From: Candidatus Zipacnadia bacterium
Lineage (GTDB): Bacteria; Armatimonadota; Zipacnadia; Zipacnadales; UBA5352
DNA: 64,000 nucleotides
Direction of reading: 5' to 3'
Assembly (NCBI GenBank): GCA_029821735.1
Contig: JALGSU010000025.1
Span: 62,001 to 126,000 of the forward strand
Shown here: positions 51,220 through 60,733 of the stretch, piece after piece
Numbering within the stretch: the stretch's first letter is position 1
How the letters are laid out: every line of letters starts with the position of its first letter
Notes under the pieces: generated by a model
What the model was told of the DNA's origin: nothing
The model's input: the letters and a program-made list of their open reading frames with translations, nothing else
The model's database searches: none
Made by a program: the position numbers and the translations under genes

Positions 51220-53916
51220 CTACTGCCCGAGGGCCGCGATGCGCTCCTTCGCGCGTGCCACCCACTCGGTCTCGCCAGCGTATCGATCCACGATAACTTG
51301 ATAGCTCTTGACGGCGTTCGCGCTCTGGCCAAGTTGCTCGTAGCATGCCCCCGCGGCGAACTGCCCTTGCGCAGCCCACGCCGGATTGCTGTGCAGGATG
51401 GCCACTTTCAGGAACTCCTCGGCCGCCTGCGCCACATCGCCCTTGTCCTGCAGTGTCGCCGCCAACTCATACTGGGCTTCGGTCGCGACCTGTTCCGAAG
51501 CGGAACTCGTCGCGGGATTCAGCTCCGTCAGCGCCTCGTCATATCGCTTGAGCAGTCGCAGCGCCCGGCCCTTGCCCAGGCGCGCATGTGTCGCCGCTTC
51601 ATGCTCGGGCCACTTGGTCAGCACTTCCCCGAACACCTCGGCCGCGGGATCAGCCTGGTCTGTCGCGATCCACGCCTGCCCCAGCAACACCATCGCCCAC
51701 GCCAGCCGGTCGCCATCCGCCTCGCGACCGCGCAACGGCTCGAGCAGAGCCGCAGCGCGCGCATATTCCTCGCTGGCCGCGAGCAGCCGTGCCGCCTGGT
51801 AGCGCGCGTCAATCTCCACCGCGGCGTCATCGGCCGCCGTCGCTGCCGCTTCGAACAGCGGCATGGCTTCGTCCTCTTTATCCTGTCGCAGCTTCACCCA
51901 CGCCAGTCCGTAGCGCGCTTCATCCACCACGGTGCTGTCGGTGAAACCGTCGATGATTCGGCTGTATGCTGCAGCCGATGCGTCGTACTGCTCGCGCGCG
52001 AACAGGTCCTGGCCAGCCGCCAGCATTCCCTGCAGCGCAATCGGTGCCGCCTCGGTGTCGGCGGCGCGTTTGAGCGCCTCTTCGAACGCCGCGGCCGCCG
52101 TCGCGTCTTCGCTCGCCAGCCGCGCCCAGCCGATTCCCAGCCACGCATACGGCGCGGTGCTGCCGTCGGGCGACGCCGTCAGCGCCTTCTCATACAGCGC
52201 GTTCGCCTCAGCGGGCTTGTCGCCGTTGCGCAGCGCTTCTGCCACCGTGTAGCAGGCGAAGGCCATCGTTTCCCCCTCGGCCCCCGCGGCCTGCAGGTCG
52301 GTCAGCATCTTCTGCGCCTGGTCGAGGTCGCCGCGTCCGGCGTAGATGTTCGCCAGGGCGGCACCGGCGTACACTGCCCACTCGCCGCCTCGGCCAGCGG
52401 CGACGATCTCGCCGTAGAGCTTCTCCGCCTCCGTCGCGTTGCCCAGCTTCTCCTGGCAGTTTGCGGCGAGGTATCGCGCCTCGTCGGCTCGTGCCTCGGT
52501 CGGATCTCCGCCCAGCACGATACCCAGCATCTCCAGCGCTTGCTGCCAGCGTTCGGCATTGAGATGCGCGTTGCCAACGCGCCACGCCAACTGCTGGCCC
52601 ACCGCTGATGTCGGGTCGTCGCGCACTGCCTTCTCCAGTTCGCCCAGTGCGGTCTCGCTACCGTCGCGCTGGTACTGCTCCCACGCCAAGGCCGCCTGAA
52701 TCTCCTGCTTGCGCGCCGGATCCTGCGCGGCTGCCACCGCAGACTGGTAGGCTGCGATCGCTCCATCGTGGTCCCCGGCTGCGGCTCGGAGCATCCCCAT
52801 CTGTGTCCACGCGTCGGCCGCGCGTGCGCTGTCGGCATGTTCGGTCGTCAGGCGCACGTAGGCTGCCAGGGCCTTCTCTGACTCACCGGTCTTCTCGTAG
52901 GTCACGGCCAGCCAGTACAGCGCTTCGGCCGCCCACTTGCCGCCGGGAGTTTCCGCCGTCTTCGTATACGCAGCGGCCGCTTCTGGCCAGCGTTGCAGGT
53001 GGAAGAGGCTGTCGCCGACGCGAAGTTGGGCTTCCTCGGCGGCGGCGCTGCCTGCCCAGCCAGTCACGACCTTCGTGTATCCAGCCAGCGCCTCGTCGTA
53101 CTGCTGCTGCTTGAAGTGTGCGCCCGCCAGCCCCGCTTGCGCCCACGCGGCGAACGCCGAGTCGGCGTGCTCCGCCAGCACCTTCTTGTAGGCCTCGGTC
53201 GCCTGTGGCATCTTGTCCTGAGAGTGGTATGCGCTGCCCGTCAGATACAGGCACTCGGCCACGACCGGGCTATCGGGGTACTTCTCAGTGACCTGTGCGA
53301 AGCTGCGCGCGGCCTCGTCGTACCGCTCAAGCTGCAGGTTCGCCAGACCTATGGAGTAGAGCGCGTAGGGAACTTCGTGGTCGCTGAGTTTGCGTTTGAG
53401 CGCGTCCTGGTAGGCCGCGATGGACTCGTCATACCGGCCGAGGTGGTAGTAGCTCTCGGCCCGCCAGTATGCGGCCTGGGTCGCCATTGTGCTGTTGGGG
53501 TGGTTGCGGAGCAGGCTGTCGTACGCTTCCGCCGCGCCCTCGTAGTTGGCCGACTTGTAGCGCGCATCGCCGAGCCACAGCCAGGCTGCCTCGGCCTCTT
53601 CGCTGTCCGCAAAGCGCGCGACCACCTGCTCGAACCATGGCACGGCCTCCGCGAACTTATCCAGCCGGAAGCTGCATTCGCCTGCGCGGAACAGCGCCAG
53701 CGACATGTTAGCGTGGTCGGGGTTGGCCTGAATGAAGGCCTCATACTTCGTCAGGGCAAGCTCATAGTTCTCCTGCCCGTAGAGACCTTCGGCGAAGGCG
53801 AAGTCCTTCTCTGCCTGTTCGCCGCCCTGGGCCGCGCAGGGCAGTGGGGACACGACGGCCACGACGATCGCGAGCGCCAACAGCGCCCGCACATATCGCG
53901 CAATCCGCTCAGTCAT
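51220..53916 (-). CDS. Secreted TPR-repeat protein (YbgF/BamD-like solenoid)
   Basis: An 898-residue exported protein with signal peptide 'LLALAIVVAVVSPLPCAAQ'. It is almost entirely TPR repeats (~20 or more), e.g. 'LYGQENYELALTKYEAFIQANPDHANM', 'EEAEAAWLWLGDARYKSANYEGAAEAYDSLL' and 'YDEALAGYTKVVTGW'. The early repeats, with '...P.S.....A....G', resemble the Tol-Pal protein YbgF/CpoB and BamD. It is the first gene of the ExbB-ExbD-TonB-like operon, a position similar to cpoB beside tol genes. It is probably a periplasmic scaffold coupling the energised complex to an envelope process. Confidence 0.85.
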   Translation of the reverse strand: MTERIARYVRALLALAIVVAVVSPLPCAAQGGEQAEKDFAFAEGLYGQENYELALTKYEAFIQANPDHANMSLALFRAGECSFRLDKFAEAVPWFEQVVARFADSEEAEAAWLWLGDARYKSANYEGAAEAYDSLLRNHPNSTMATQAAYWRAESYYHLGRYDESIAAYQDALKRKLSDHEVPYALYSIGLANLQLERYDEAARSFAQVTEKYPDSPVVAECLYLTGSAYHSQDKMPQATEAYKKVLAEHADSAFAAWAQAGLAGAHFKQQQYDEALAGYTKVVTGWAGSAAAEEAQLRVGDSLFHLQRWPEAAAAYTKTAETPGGKWAAEALYWLAVTYEKTGESEKALAAYVRLTTEHADSARAADAWTQMGMLRAAAGDHDGAIAAYQSAVAAAQDPARKQEIQAALAWEQYQRDGSETALGELEKAVRDDPTSAVGQQLAWRVGNAHLNAERWQQALEMLGIVLGGDPTEARADEARYLAANCQEKLGNATEAEKLYGEIVAAGRGGEWAVYAGAALANIYAGRGDLDQAQKMLTDLQAAGAEGETMAFACYTVAEALRNGDKPAEANALYEKALTASPDGSTAPYAWLGIGWARLASEDATAAAAFEEALKRAADTEAAPIALQGMLAAGQDLFAREQYDASAAAYSRIIDGFTDSTVVDEARYGLAWVKLRQDKEDEAMPLFEAAATAADDAAVEIDARYQAARLLAASEEYARAAALLEPLRGREADGDRLAWAMVLLGQAWIATDQADPAAEVFGEVLTKWPEHEAATHARLGKGRALRLLKRYDEALTELNPATSSASEQVATEAQYELAATLQDKGDVAQAAEEFLKVAILHSNPAWAAQGQFAAGACYEQLGQSANAVKSYQVIVDRYAGETEWVARAKERIAALGQ

Positions 53917-54098
53917 GGGCTCAATTCTTACCTCGCGTGGGTGTAGTCAACAGGCTATATAACATCGTTGTCACAATTCGGTTCCACGACTCTGCCCCGC
54001 GTCCCTGCCCGCGTTCTCAATAAGACACGCCCCTGAGCTCCATCTCGGCAGGCCGTTTGCCTCCTCGCGGCGAATTGCGCCTCCATGGAGGCGGCCCG
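53917..54098. promoter_or_regulatory. Divergent intergenic region with AT-rich island
   Basis: Lies between the divergent TPR/ExbBD operon and the DUF6785-like gene. An AT-rich stretch around 53946-53985 contains TATATA and TTGAC-like hexamers on both strands, which suits overlapping divergent promoters. Spacing to a consensus pair was not convincing, so no single promoter is assigned. Confidence 0.4.
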
Positions 54099-56048
54099 GT
54101 GAGCACCCTCGAGCGGTCCGACGGCGTCCCCACGCGGGGCGCGAGCCTGCGCGCCGTGATCATCGGCGCGGCGCTTATTCCCCCCAACATCTTCTGGGTG
54201 CAGAGCATGGAGTTGATCTGGAACTCCGGTCAGCCGACCATGCTTTCGCTCTTCTTCAACGCCGTCTTCACGCTGCTTGTCCTCTCGCTGCTGAACCTGC
54301 TGCTGCGCTGGCGGCTGCCCCGCTGGGCGCTTGACCCCGGCGAACTCGTCGTGGTCTACGCCATGGTCAGCCTCGGTTCCGCCGTGGGCGGCCACGACTT
54401 CCTGCAGGTTCTGGCCATCATGCTGCCCACCGCCAGCTACTTCGCCACTGCTGAGAACCGATGGGCCGAGGTCTTCGCGGACGAACTGGACTCGTCGCTG
54501 CTGGTCACTGACCCGACCGCGGTCAGTGACTTCTGGGAGGGTGCCTCCCACGTCTATACTCTTGCGGACATGAGCCCGTGGCTGACGCCTGTGGCCATCT
54601 GGTCGGGCTTTGTGATCTGCCTGCTGGCGGCCATGTTGTGCATCAACTCTCTGATCTGGCGGCGCTGGACCGACGAGGAGAAGCTCTCCTACCCGCTGAC
54701 CGAAATCCCGACCCGCATTGCCAGCCCCGGCATGCAGCTCATCGGCCCGGAGATGCTCGGCAACCGCCTCTTCTGGATCGGGTTCGGGCTGGCCGCGGGC
54801 GTGGACCTGCTCAACGGCTTCGCCCATCTGTATCCCGGTCTACCCTCGATCAAGGTTACCGCCCAGAATTTCGGCGCGGGCTTTAGCACCTACCCCTGGC
54901 GGGCGATGGGCCACACGTGGACTTCGTTTTATCCCTTCGCCATCGGCCTTGGTTACCTCATGCCCCAGGACTTCCTGTTCTCGTGCTGGTTCTTCTACTG
55001 GTTCTGGAAGGCCGAAATGGTGATGACCTGGATGACCGGCCATCATCACGGCGGCATGCCTCACGTCAACGAGCAGACTTTCGGGGCCTACATGGGGATT
55101 GCGCTCTTCGCCCTCTGGACGGGCCGGCACTATTTCGCCGACCTGCTGGGGACGGTGCTGCGTGGACGTGTGCCTCCAGACGAAAGCCGGCAGGCGCTCC
55201 CGTCACGTCTGGGGATCGGTCTGCTGATCGCCTTCCTGGCGGCGCTAATCTGGTTCATGACCGCGCTGCTGCGGGTGGATCTGCCCGCGGCGCTCATCTA
55301 CCTGGTCATCTACCTGATCGTCTCGCTGGCGATTACCCGCATGCGCGCGGAGTTTGGCTTGCCCGTGCACGACTTCTTCTACGGGCCGCTCTCGATGATG
55401 GTCACCGTCGCGGGCTCGTCGGCCTTCAGCGATCGCAGTCTGAAGGGCCTCGGACAGCTCATCTGGATGGAACGCATGCAGCGCTCGAACCCGATGCCGC
55501 ACGGGATTGAGGGCCTCAGTCTGTGCGAACGCCGGGGCGTGCCTGGTTCGCAGACCATGCTGGCCATGGCGATTGCGGTTGTCGTCGGCACCTTCGCGGC
55601 CTTCTGGGCGATGGTCCAACTTGGCACCACGCACGGCTTTGTCAGCCAGTCGACGGACTCCCCCTACTTGGCGATGGGCGGCTTCTCACGTGCTGCCCGC
55701 TGGGTGCGGGTGCCCACGACGGCCCACACCGGCAAGCTCGCCGCGCTGGGGGTGGGCGGTGCATTCACGATCGTCCTGCTTCTGCTGCGCCAGCGATATC
55801 TCTGGTGGCCCTTCCATCCGGTCGGCTTCGCCGCGTCGAGCATGTGGTTCATCGGACTGCTCTGGCTGCCAATGTTCGTGGCCTGGCTGGTGAAGGGCAC
55901 GATTCTCCGCTACGCTGGGCACAAACTCTACGCGCGCTTGATACCGGTCTTCGTCGGACTGGTGATCGGCGAGTTCCTGGTGGGCGGCCTCTGGGGTCTG
56001 GTGGGCGCCATAGGTCGCTTCACGACATACCGATTCTGGTCCTACTGA
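54099..56048 (+). CDS. Polytopic membrane protein, OPT-like (DUF6785/DUF6784 type)
   Basis: A 649-residue membrane protein; GTG 54099 follows GGAGG at 54087-54091 (7-base spacing), chosen over an upstream in-frame TTG. About 12 hydrophobic helices are evident ('VIIGAALIPPNIFWVQSMEL', 'VAIWSGFVICLLAAMLCINSL', 'IGLLIAFLAALIWFMTALL'). 'RAEFGLPVHDFFY' and a loop 'RRWTDEEKLSYPLTEIPTRI' typify a family I know as DUF6785/6784, common in polysaccharide-degrading Armatimonadota and Planctomycetota and related to oligopeptide transporters. The function is unknown; uptake of peptides or glycan fragments is plausible. The next gene follows 95 bases downstream. Confidence 0.75.
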   Translation: MSTLERSDGVPTRGASLRAVIIGAALIPPNIFWVQSMELIWNSGQPTMLSLFFNAVFTLLVLSLLNLLLRWRLPRWALDPGELVVVYAMVSLGSAVGGHDFLQVLAIMLPTASYFATAENRWAEVFADELDSSLLVTDPTAVSDFWEGASHVYTLADMSPWLTPVAIWSGFVICLLAAMLCINSLIWRRWTDEEKLSYPLTEIPTRIASPGMQLIGPEMLGNRLFWIGFGLAAGVDLLNGFAHLYPGLPSIKVTAQNFGAGFSTYPWRAMGHTWTSFYPFAIGLGYLMPQDFLFSCWFFYWFWKAEMVMTWMTGHHHGGMPHVNEQTFGAYMGIALFALWTGRHYFADLLGTVLRGRVPPDESRQALPSRLGIGLLIAFLAALIWFMTALLRVDLPAALIYLVIYLIVSLAITRMRAEFGLPVHDFFYGPLSMMVTVAGSSAFSDRSLKGLGQLIWMERMQRSNPMPHGIEGLSLCERRGVPGSQTMLAMAIAVVVGTFAAFWAMVQLGTTHGFVSQSTDSPYLAMGGFSRAARWVRVPTTAHTGKLAALGVGGAFTIVLLLLRQRYLWWPFHPVGFAASSMWFIGLLWLPMFVAWLVKGTILRYAGHKLYARLIPVFVGLVIGEFLVGGLWGLVGAIGRFTTYRFWSY

Positions 56049-56143
56049 GCGAGTTTACCGCGCCTGCTGTTGCCTGGTAGAGGAGCGCAGGCCTGATCTG
56101 CCGAAGCATACGTAAACCAGAATTGCGTCACGGGGGTCCAGCC

Positions 56144-59100
56144 ATGAGAATCCGACAGGGCGTTCCTGGCACAGCTCTTCTCATAGCAGCGGCGTTGCTG
56201 ACATGCGCCGGTGCAGCTTTGGCTCAGGGCGATTCGGCGTTGGTCAACGGCGACTTCGAGGAGTTCGTCGATGCGACCGCCGGCCTCAACAACTGGACTC
56301 TTGAGGACCCGCCGCGGCGCCCCAACCAGTGGTCGCTGAACAGTGCCTACCCGGGCGAGATGCAGATTCGCACCGACGATCCTCAGTCCGGCGCCAACTA
56401 CCTGCGCATCAAGTCCCCGGAGGGCGGCAGCCATATCTTCCAGATCCGGGATGACCTTCAACTGAACCAGTGGTACCGGATATCGATGTGGATTCGTGGC
56501 GGTCCCGTGGGCCTTTACGTGTACGAGTACTTCAACAACCGGCCAATGCGCGTCCCGAATATCGCCCAGGGCAACGCCTCAGAGGACGAATGGCGGGAGA
56601 TCTTCGGCTACTACCGGCCGGATGGTGGCGACTACAAGAACGCAGGGCCGGCGATCGCTATTGCCGGCAATGCGACTGCGGACATCGACAATATCATCAT
56701 GGCGCCGATCGAGTTGCCCGGTGGCAACAGCCCGGGGCCGGACGTCACGTTCGAGAACGACTCGGTGATCGTTACGCTGGCCTCAAATGGCATCGTCAAG
56801 GGTTTCGTATCCAAGGACAACGGTGCCGACTACGCCAGCCCCGATGTGCCCTTCCCGATCATTGAACTCATGCGCGAGGGCTCTCGGGTGACACTGCATT
56901 CGGTGGCCATGGAGGGCGATCTGCTCAAGGCGACCTTCCTCGATACAGAGGCGAGCGTGACCTTGCGGGTGACCCCCGATCGGCGTAACTTCGTTTTCGA
57001 GGTGGTCGAGGTGCTCCCGGCGGATGCCGACAGCCTGACGCTTGAGGTGCCGGTTCGCCGAATGGGCACGGTAGGGGCAGCCTTCAACGCAACCTACGAC
57101 GACGAGTTTGGCATGGCCATGTTCGGCGCGACCATCAACACCTACAACGCAGGCAACGGGCGTTCGAGCGGTAGCTGGAGCATGCGCTCGTACTGCCGCC
57201 AGGAGCATGGGCTGGTGGGAGCGAAGTTCGTGCTGGTGGCTGCGCCCGGCGATCAGTTCAACGACGCCATTGTGGAGGCCGAGCGTGCCAATGACCTGCC
57301 CTGCCCGACGATCGATGGGGAATGGCTGCGCTTCTCGGATTTCGTCCGGGAGTCGTATCTCTTCGCCACCAGCGTTCATGAGGACGATATCGACAAGCTG
57401 ATCGACTATGCCAAGCTGGGTGGCTTCGGTACGCTGATCATCCTGAAAAACTCGTGGCTGGAGAACCACGGGCACTTTGACGTGAACACGGACTCCTTCC
57501 CCGACGGTCGAGCTGGCCTCAAGCGCGCCGTGGACAAGATTCACGCGGCGGGTCTGCACGCGGGAGTGCACGTCTTCGGGCCCTCGATATCGGCCAACGA
57601 TCCGTACGTGACACCGGTGCCCGATGACCGGCTGGCCTTTGCGCAGCTGCCCGCGTTGGCCGAGAGTATCGATGCGGCGGCGACCACGATCACGCTCGCA
57701 GCTGAGCCCGAGAACGCTCCGCCCAAAGGGCCCCGCAGCCGGGCCTTTCCCGGCTACCATGTCCGCATCGGCGATGAGATCGTCTCCTACGCCGATGCTG
57801 AGGTGGGGCCGCCGTTCCGCTATGTCGGGTGCGTGCGCGGAGCGCTCGGGACCACTGCCGCCGCGCACGAGGCAGGCACCGAGCCCCGCCACCTGCTGTC
57901 GCAGTGGGGCTTCTTCCTGGTGCAGCCCGACAGCACTCTGGCCGAGGAGCTGACCGCGAACTTCGCCGACGTGTTCAACGCTTGCGACTTCGACATGGCG
58001 TACTTCGACGCGAGCGACGGGATGCTGTCGCAATACATGGACCGAACCTACTACCTCAACAAGCTGCATCTGGGGTTCTGGAATGACATCGGGCGCGATG
58101 ATGTGCTGTATCAGACCAGCAATGGCACGGGGTCGAATATCGCCTGGCACATCATTCCGCGTAGCGCTTCGGCCGACGGGCACGGCGACATCAAGGGTTA
58201 CCTGGATCAGCGCTGGCCTGGGATTCTGAGCCAGGCGCGTAATTACACACGCTCGGACATCGGCTGGTACTACATGTTCAAGGATGTGCGCCCCGATCAG
58301 ATCGAGTATGTGCGAGCCCGAGCGCTAAGTATCGGCGGCTCGATCTCCATCGAGGCCTCGCGGGCATCACTCGAGGCCCTCCCGCTGGCACGGCAGACCT
58401 TTGACATGCTTACCCGCTACGAGCAGTGCCGGCTGGCGGGGGTGTTTGAGCCTGACACGCTGGCGAAGATGCAGGAGCCCGGCAAGGATTTCAAGCTTTT
58501 CCCGGACGGTGACGACTGGCAGCTTTACCGGGCGGTGTATGAGGAGCCGCGCACGGTCGACGCTCTCGACGGTCAGTCGAATGTATGGACGATCACCAAC
58601 GATCTGGATCAGCCCTGTCTGCTTGGGGCGGAGATCGTTCGGGGCCAGCGCGAGGTGGCGATCGCAGGCTATGACGACCCATCGGCGCTGACTATTGAGA
58701 GCTTCACCGACGCAGGGCTGTATGAACTGAGCGAAGAGAATGCCTACGGGAAGTACATCGTGGGCGCAAGGAAAGAGATCGCTGGGGGCGGCGTGGTGCA
58801 GGCGGGGGTGGAGCACAGCTTTGCGTTGTCTGACGACGCGCGCGTGGGCGAGAAGTGTCTGGTCTACTCGGTGCAGAACTCGAACCAGCACAACGCTTGG
58901 AGCGGTATCGGTCGGCGCTTTGACGCCCCGCTGGACCTGAGCGCTTACGCGGGCATCGGGCTGTGGATACACGGCGATGCGAAGGGTGAGAAGGTCCGCG
59001 TGCAGCTTCGCGATACCGCCGGGCGCTCTGCAGATTACGTGCCCAGCATAAGCTTCGCGGGCTGGTCGCTGCATACGTTTGCGCTGCCCGCGGGGGCGAA

Positions 59101-59488
59101 GTTCGATGCCTCCAAGGTCGAGTATCTGCTGTTCTACTTCAATAACCTGACGCGCAACATGGCGGCAGAAGTGCGTTTCGACGACGTCAGGGCGCTATCG
59201 GAGCTGGCGGGCGGGAACACGCTGGCTGACCCGACGCTGGTGGTCAATGGCGCGCGGACGACTTTCCCCGTGTCCCTGGAGCCGGGCGACGCAGTGAGTT
59301 GCGAAGGGCCCGACGGGCCGATGTTCTGGAACCCCGGTATGGAGCCGGGGCGGCCGCTGACGACACCCACGACAGGAATGGTGCTTCAGCCAGGTGAGAA
59401 CATTGTCACCTTCGAGGTCGCCGATCCGGCCGGCTTCCCCGGCGACGCAGGCGTGCTGCTCTACCGTATGTGGCCGATGGAGGAGTGA
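56144..59488 (+). CDS. Large secreted glycosidase-like protein with CBM-type modules
   Basis: A 1114-residue exported protein; ATG 56144 begins a signal peptide ending 'AGAALAQ'. Modules: CBM4/9-like ~25-205 ('NGDFEEFVDATAGLNNWTL', 'WYRISMWIRGG'); a beta-sandwich ~210-395 ('SNGIVKGFVSKDNGADY'); a (beta/alpha)8-type catalytic region ~400-770 ('LIDYAKLGGFGTLIILKNSW', 'AGLHAGVHVFGP', 'CDFDMAYFDASDG' with likely catalytic Asp); and an inserted beta domain 'FPGYHVRIGDEIVSYADAEVGPPFRYVGCVRGAL'. C-terminal CBM-like ('SAYAGIGLWIHGDAKGEKVRVQL'-type) follows. I do not recognise a numbered GH family; the barrel resembles clan GH-D-like proteins. It is 4 bases upstream of the UroD-family gene. Confidence 0.7.
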   Translation: MRIRQGVPGTALLIAAALLTCAGAALAQGDSALVNGDFEEFVDATAGLNNWTLEDPPRRPNQWSLNSAYPGEMQIRTDDPQSGANYLRIKSPEGGSHIFQIRDDLQLNQWYRISMWIRGGPVGLYVYEYFNNRPMRVPNIAQGNASEDEWREIFGYYRPDGGDYKNAGPAIAIAGNATADIDNIIMAPIELPGGNSPGPDVTFENDSVIVTLASNGIVKGFVSKDNGADYASPDVPFPIIELMREGSRVTLHSVAMEGDLLKATFLDTEASVTLRVTPDRRNFVFEVVEVLPADADSLTLEVPVRRMGTVGAAFNATYDDEFGMAMFGATINTYNAGNGRSSGSWSMRSYCRQEHGLVGAKFVLVAAPGDQFNDAIVEAERANDLPCPTIDGEWLRFSDFVRESYLFATSVHEDDIDKLIDYAKLGGFGTLIILKNSWLENHGHFDVNTDSFPDGRAGLKRAVDKIHAAGLHAGVHVFGPSISANDPYVTPVPDDRLAFAQLPALAESIDAAATTITLAAEPENAPPKGPRSRAFPGYHVRIGDEIVSYADAEVGPPFRYVGCVRGALGTTAAAHEAGTEPRHLLSQWGFFLVQPDSTLAEELTANFADVFNACDFDMAYFDASDGMLSQYMDRTYYLNKLHLGFWNDIGRDDVLYQTSNGTGSNIAWHIIPRSASADGHGDIKGYLDQRWPGILSQARNYTRSDIGWYYMFKDVRPDQIEYVRARALSIGGSISIEASRASLEALPLARQTFDMLTRYEQCRLAGVFEPDTLAKMQEPGKDFKLFPDGDDWQLYRAVYEEPRTVDALDGQSNVWTITNDLDQPCLLGAEIVRGQREVAIAGYDDPSALTIESFTDAGLYELSEENAYGKYIVGARKEIAGGGVVQAGVEHSFALSDDARVGEKCLVYSVQNSNQHNAWSGIGRRFDAPLDLSAYAGIGLWIHGDAKGEKVRVQLRDTAGRSADYVPSISFAGWSLHTFALPAGAKFDASKVEYLLFYFNNLTRNMAAEVRFDDVRALSELAGGNTLADPTLVVNGARTTFPVSLEPGDAVSCEGPDGPMFWNPGMEPGRPLTTPTTGMVLQPGENIVTFEVADPAGFPGDAGVLLYRMWPMEE

Positions 59489-59492
59489 CACC

Positions 59493-60647
59493 ATGCCAGG
59501 CAGCCGCGAGCGAGTAGCAAAGGCCTTCGAGCATGTGGCGCCGGACCGGACGCCGTTGTTCGAGATCTTCTGCCAATACCACCCGATCTACTGGGACGTC
59601 TGTGGCAGCAACCCGGCCACCGATGCGCGCATGCACTGGGACGCGCTGGCCGAGGGCATCACGTGGGAGGAACTGATTGCTCTTGAGGCGCGCGCTGCCT
59701 TCGAGATCCACCGGCACTTCGGGGTGGATATGGTGCGCCTGGGCGGGTCGAGTTCGCCGGACCTGCGCCGGCCGGTGAAGACCGGTCCGGACACGTGGGA
59801 GCTCAACGGTGCGGAGCATTTCTACAACGAGCGGACCAACCTGGTGGAGCCGTCGGCGCGGCTCGCCGACTCCGAGAAGCAGGCCGAGGAGCAGGTGCGC
59901 GCGCAGATCGATCAATGGGACGGTTCGGTTGGCGAGAGCAGCGATGCGGCCTTCGTGGTCTTCGAACGCGTCAAAGCCAGGGCTGCGGCGGAGGGACTGG
60001 ACTGGGTGTACATGGGCGAGGTGGGAGCGGGCACCGGGACGGCCTTTTGGCCCCCATTCATGCTGATGTGGCTCGCAACTGATCCCGGGCTGCTGCGGGT
60101 ATGGGTGCAGATGCAGAAGGCCTCGGCATTCGCGCGCACGCGCGATTTGGTTGCACGCGGATGCACCGTGATCGCGATGGGCGGCGACGTGGGCTGCGAC
60201 AAGGGCTCGTTCATTTCGCCATCGCACTACCGCGAGTTCGTGCTGCCGACTATCCAGGAGCACGTGGACCTGATCCATGACCTGGGCGCGCTGGCGGTGT
60301 ACACTTCAGACGGCAACCACTGGGACATCGCGGAGGAGTTCTTCTTCGACAGTAGGGCCGACGGCTATAAGGAAGTGGACAAGGCCGCGGGCATGACATG
60401 GCCGCGCCTGATGGCGGCCGGCGTATCTGAGCGCGTGTGCATCATCGGGAATATGGACGCGCGCCACACGATGTGCCTCGGCACTGTTGAGGAAGTCCGG
60501 GCGGAGACGATCGAGTGCTTGCAGTATGGGCAGCAGAGCCCTGGTGGCCATATCCTGCACCTGAGCCACTCGGTGCATGAGGACGTCAAGGTCGAGAACT
60601 ACCACGCGCTGGTGGTGGCCTACCGGGAGTACTTCGGCATTGGCTGA
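59493..60647 (+). CDS. Uroporphyrinogen decarboxylase (URO-D)-fold family protein
   Basis: A 384-residue cytoplasmic protein; ATG 59493 follows GGAGG at 59479-59483. It has the URO-D barrel outline: 'RERVAKAFEHVAPDRTPLFEIF' at the start, 'CDKGSFISPSHYREFVLPTIQEHVDLIHDLG', 'HWDIAEEFF' and the C-terminal 'GGHILHLSHSVHEDVKVENYHALVVA'. It lacks the N-terminal arginine motif typical of HemE, so it belongs to the methyltransferase-like (MtaA/CmuA-related) or uncharacterised branch. Many polysaccharide degraders carry multiple such genes next to hydrolases. Tight linkage to the secreted glycosidase suggests a shared pathway, for example methyl-group handling from methylated sugars, but this is inference. 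Confidence 0.8.
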   Translation: MPGSRERVAKAFEHVAPDRTPLFEIFCQYHPIYWDVCGSNPATDARMHWDALAEGITWEELIALEARAAFEIHRHFGVDMVRLGGSSSPDLRRPVKTGPDTWELNGAEHFYNERTNLVEPSARLADSEKQAEEQVRAQIDQWDGSVGESSDAAFVVFERVKARAAAEGLDWVYMGEVGAGTGTAFWPPFMLMWLATDPGLLRVWVQMQKASAFARTRDLVARGCTVIAMGGDVGCDKGSFISPSHYREFVLPTIQEHVDLIHDLGALAVYTSDGNHWDIAEEFFFDSRADGYKEVDKAAGMTWPRLMAAGVSERVCIIGNMDARHTMCLGTVEEVRAETIECLQYGQQSPGGHILHLSHSVHEDVKVENYHALVVAYREYFGIG

Positions 60648-60673
60648 GGCATCCCGGCGCGCGTCAGTAACGA

Positions 60674-60705
60674 ACGGAGGGCGGGACAAGTGTCCCGCCC
60701 TCCGT
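60674..60705. terminator. Bidirectional terminator hairpin
   Basis: A perfect 15-bp stem (acggagggcgggaca / tgtcccgccctccgt) with a minimal loop between convergent genes ending at 60647 and 60734. Confidence 0.85.
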
Positions 60706-60733
60706 CTGGTTCGGGTTCATTCCTCGAGCTGCT

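Noticed and set aside
59493..60647. hemE (uroporphyrinogen decarboxylase of heme synthesis)
   Set aside because: Lacks the HemE N-terminal arginine motif and sits beside a secreted glycosidase rather than heme genes.
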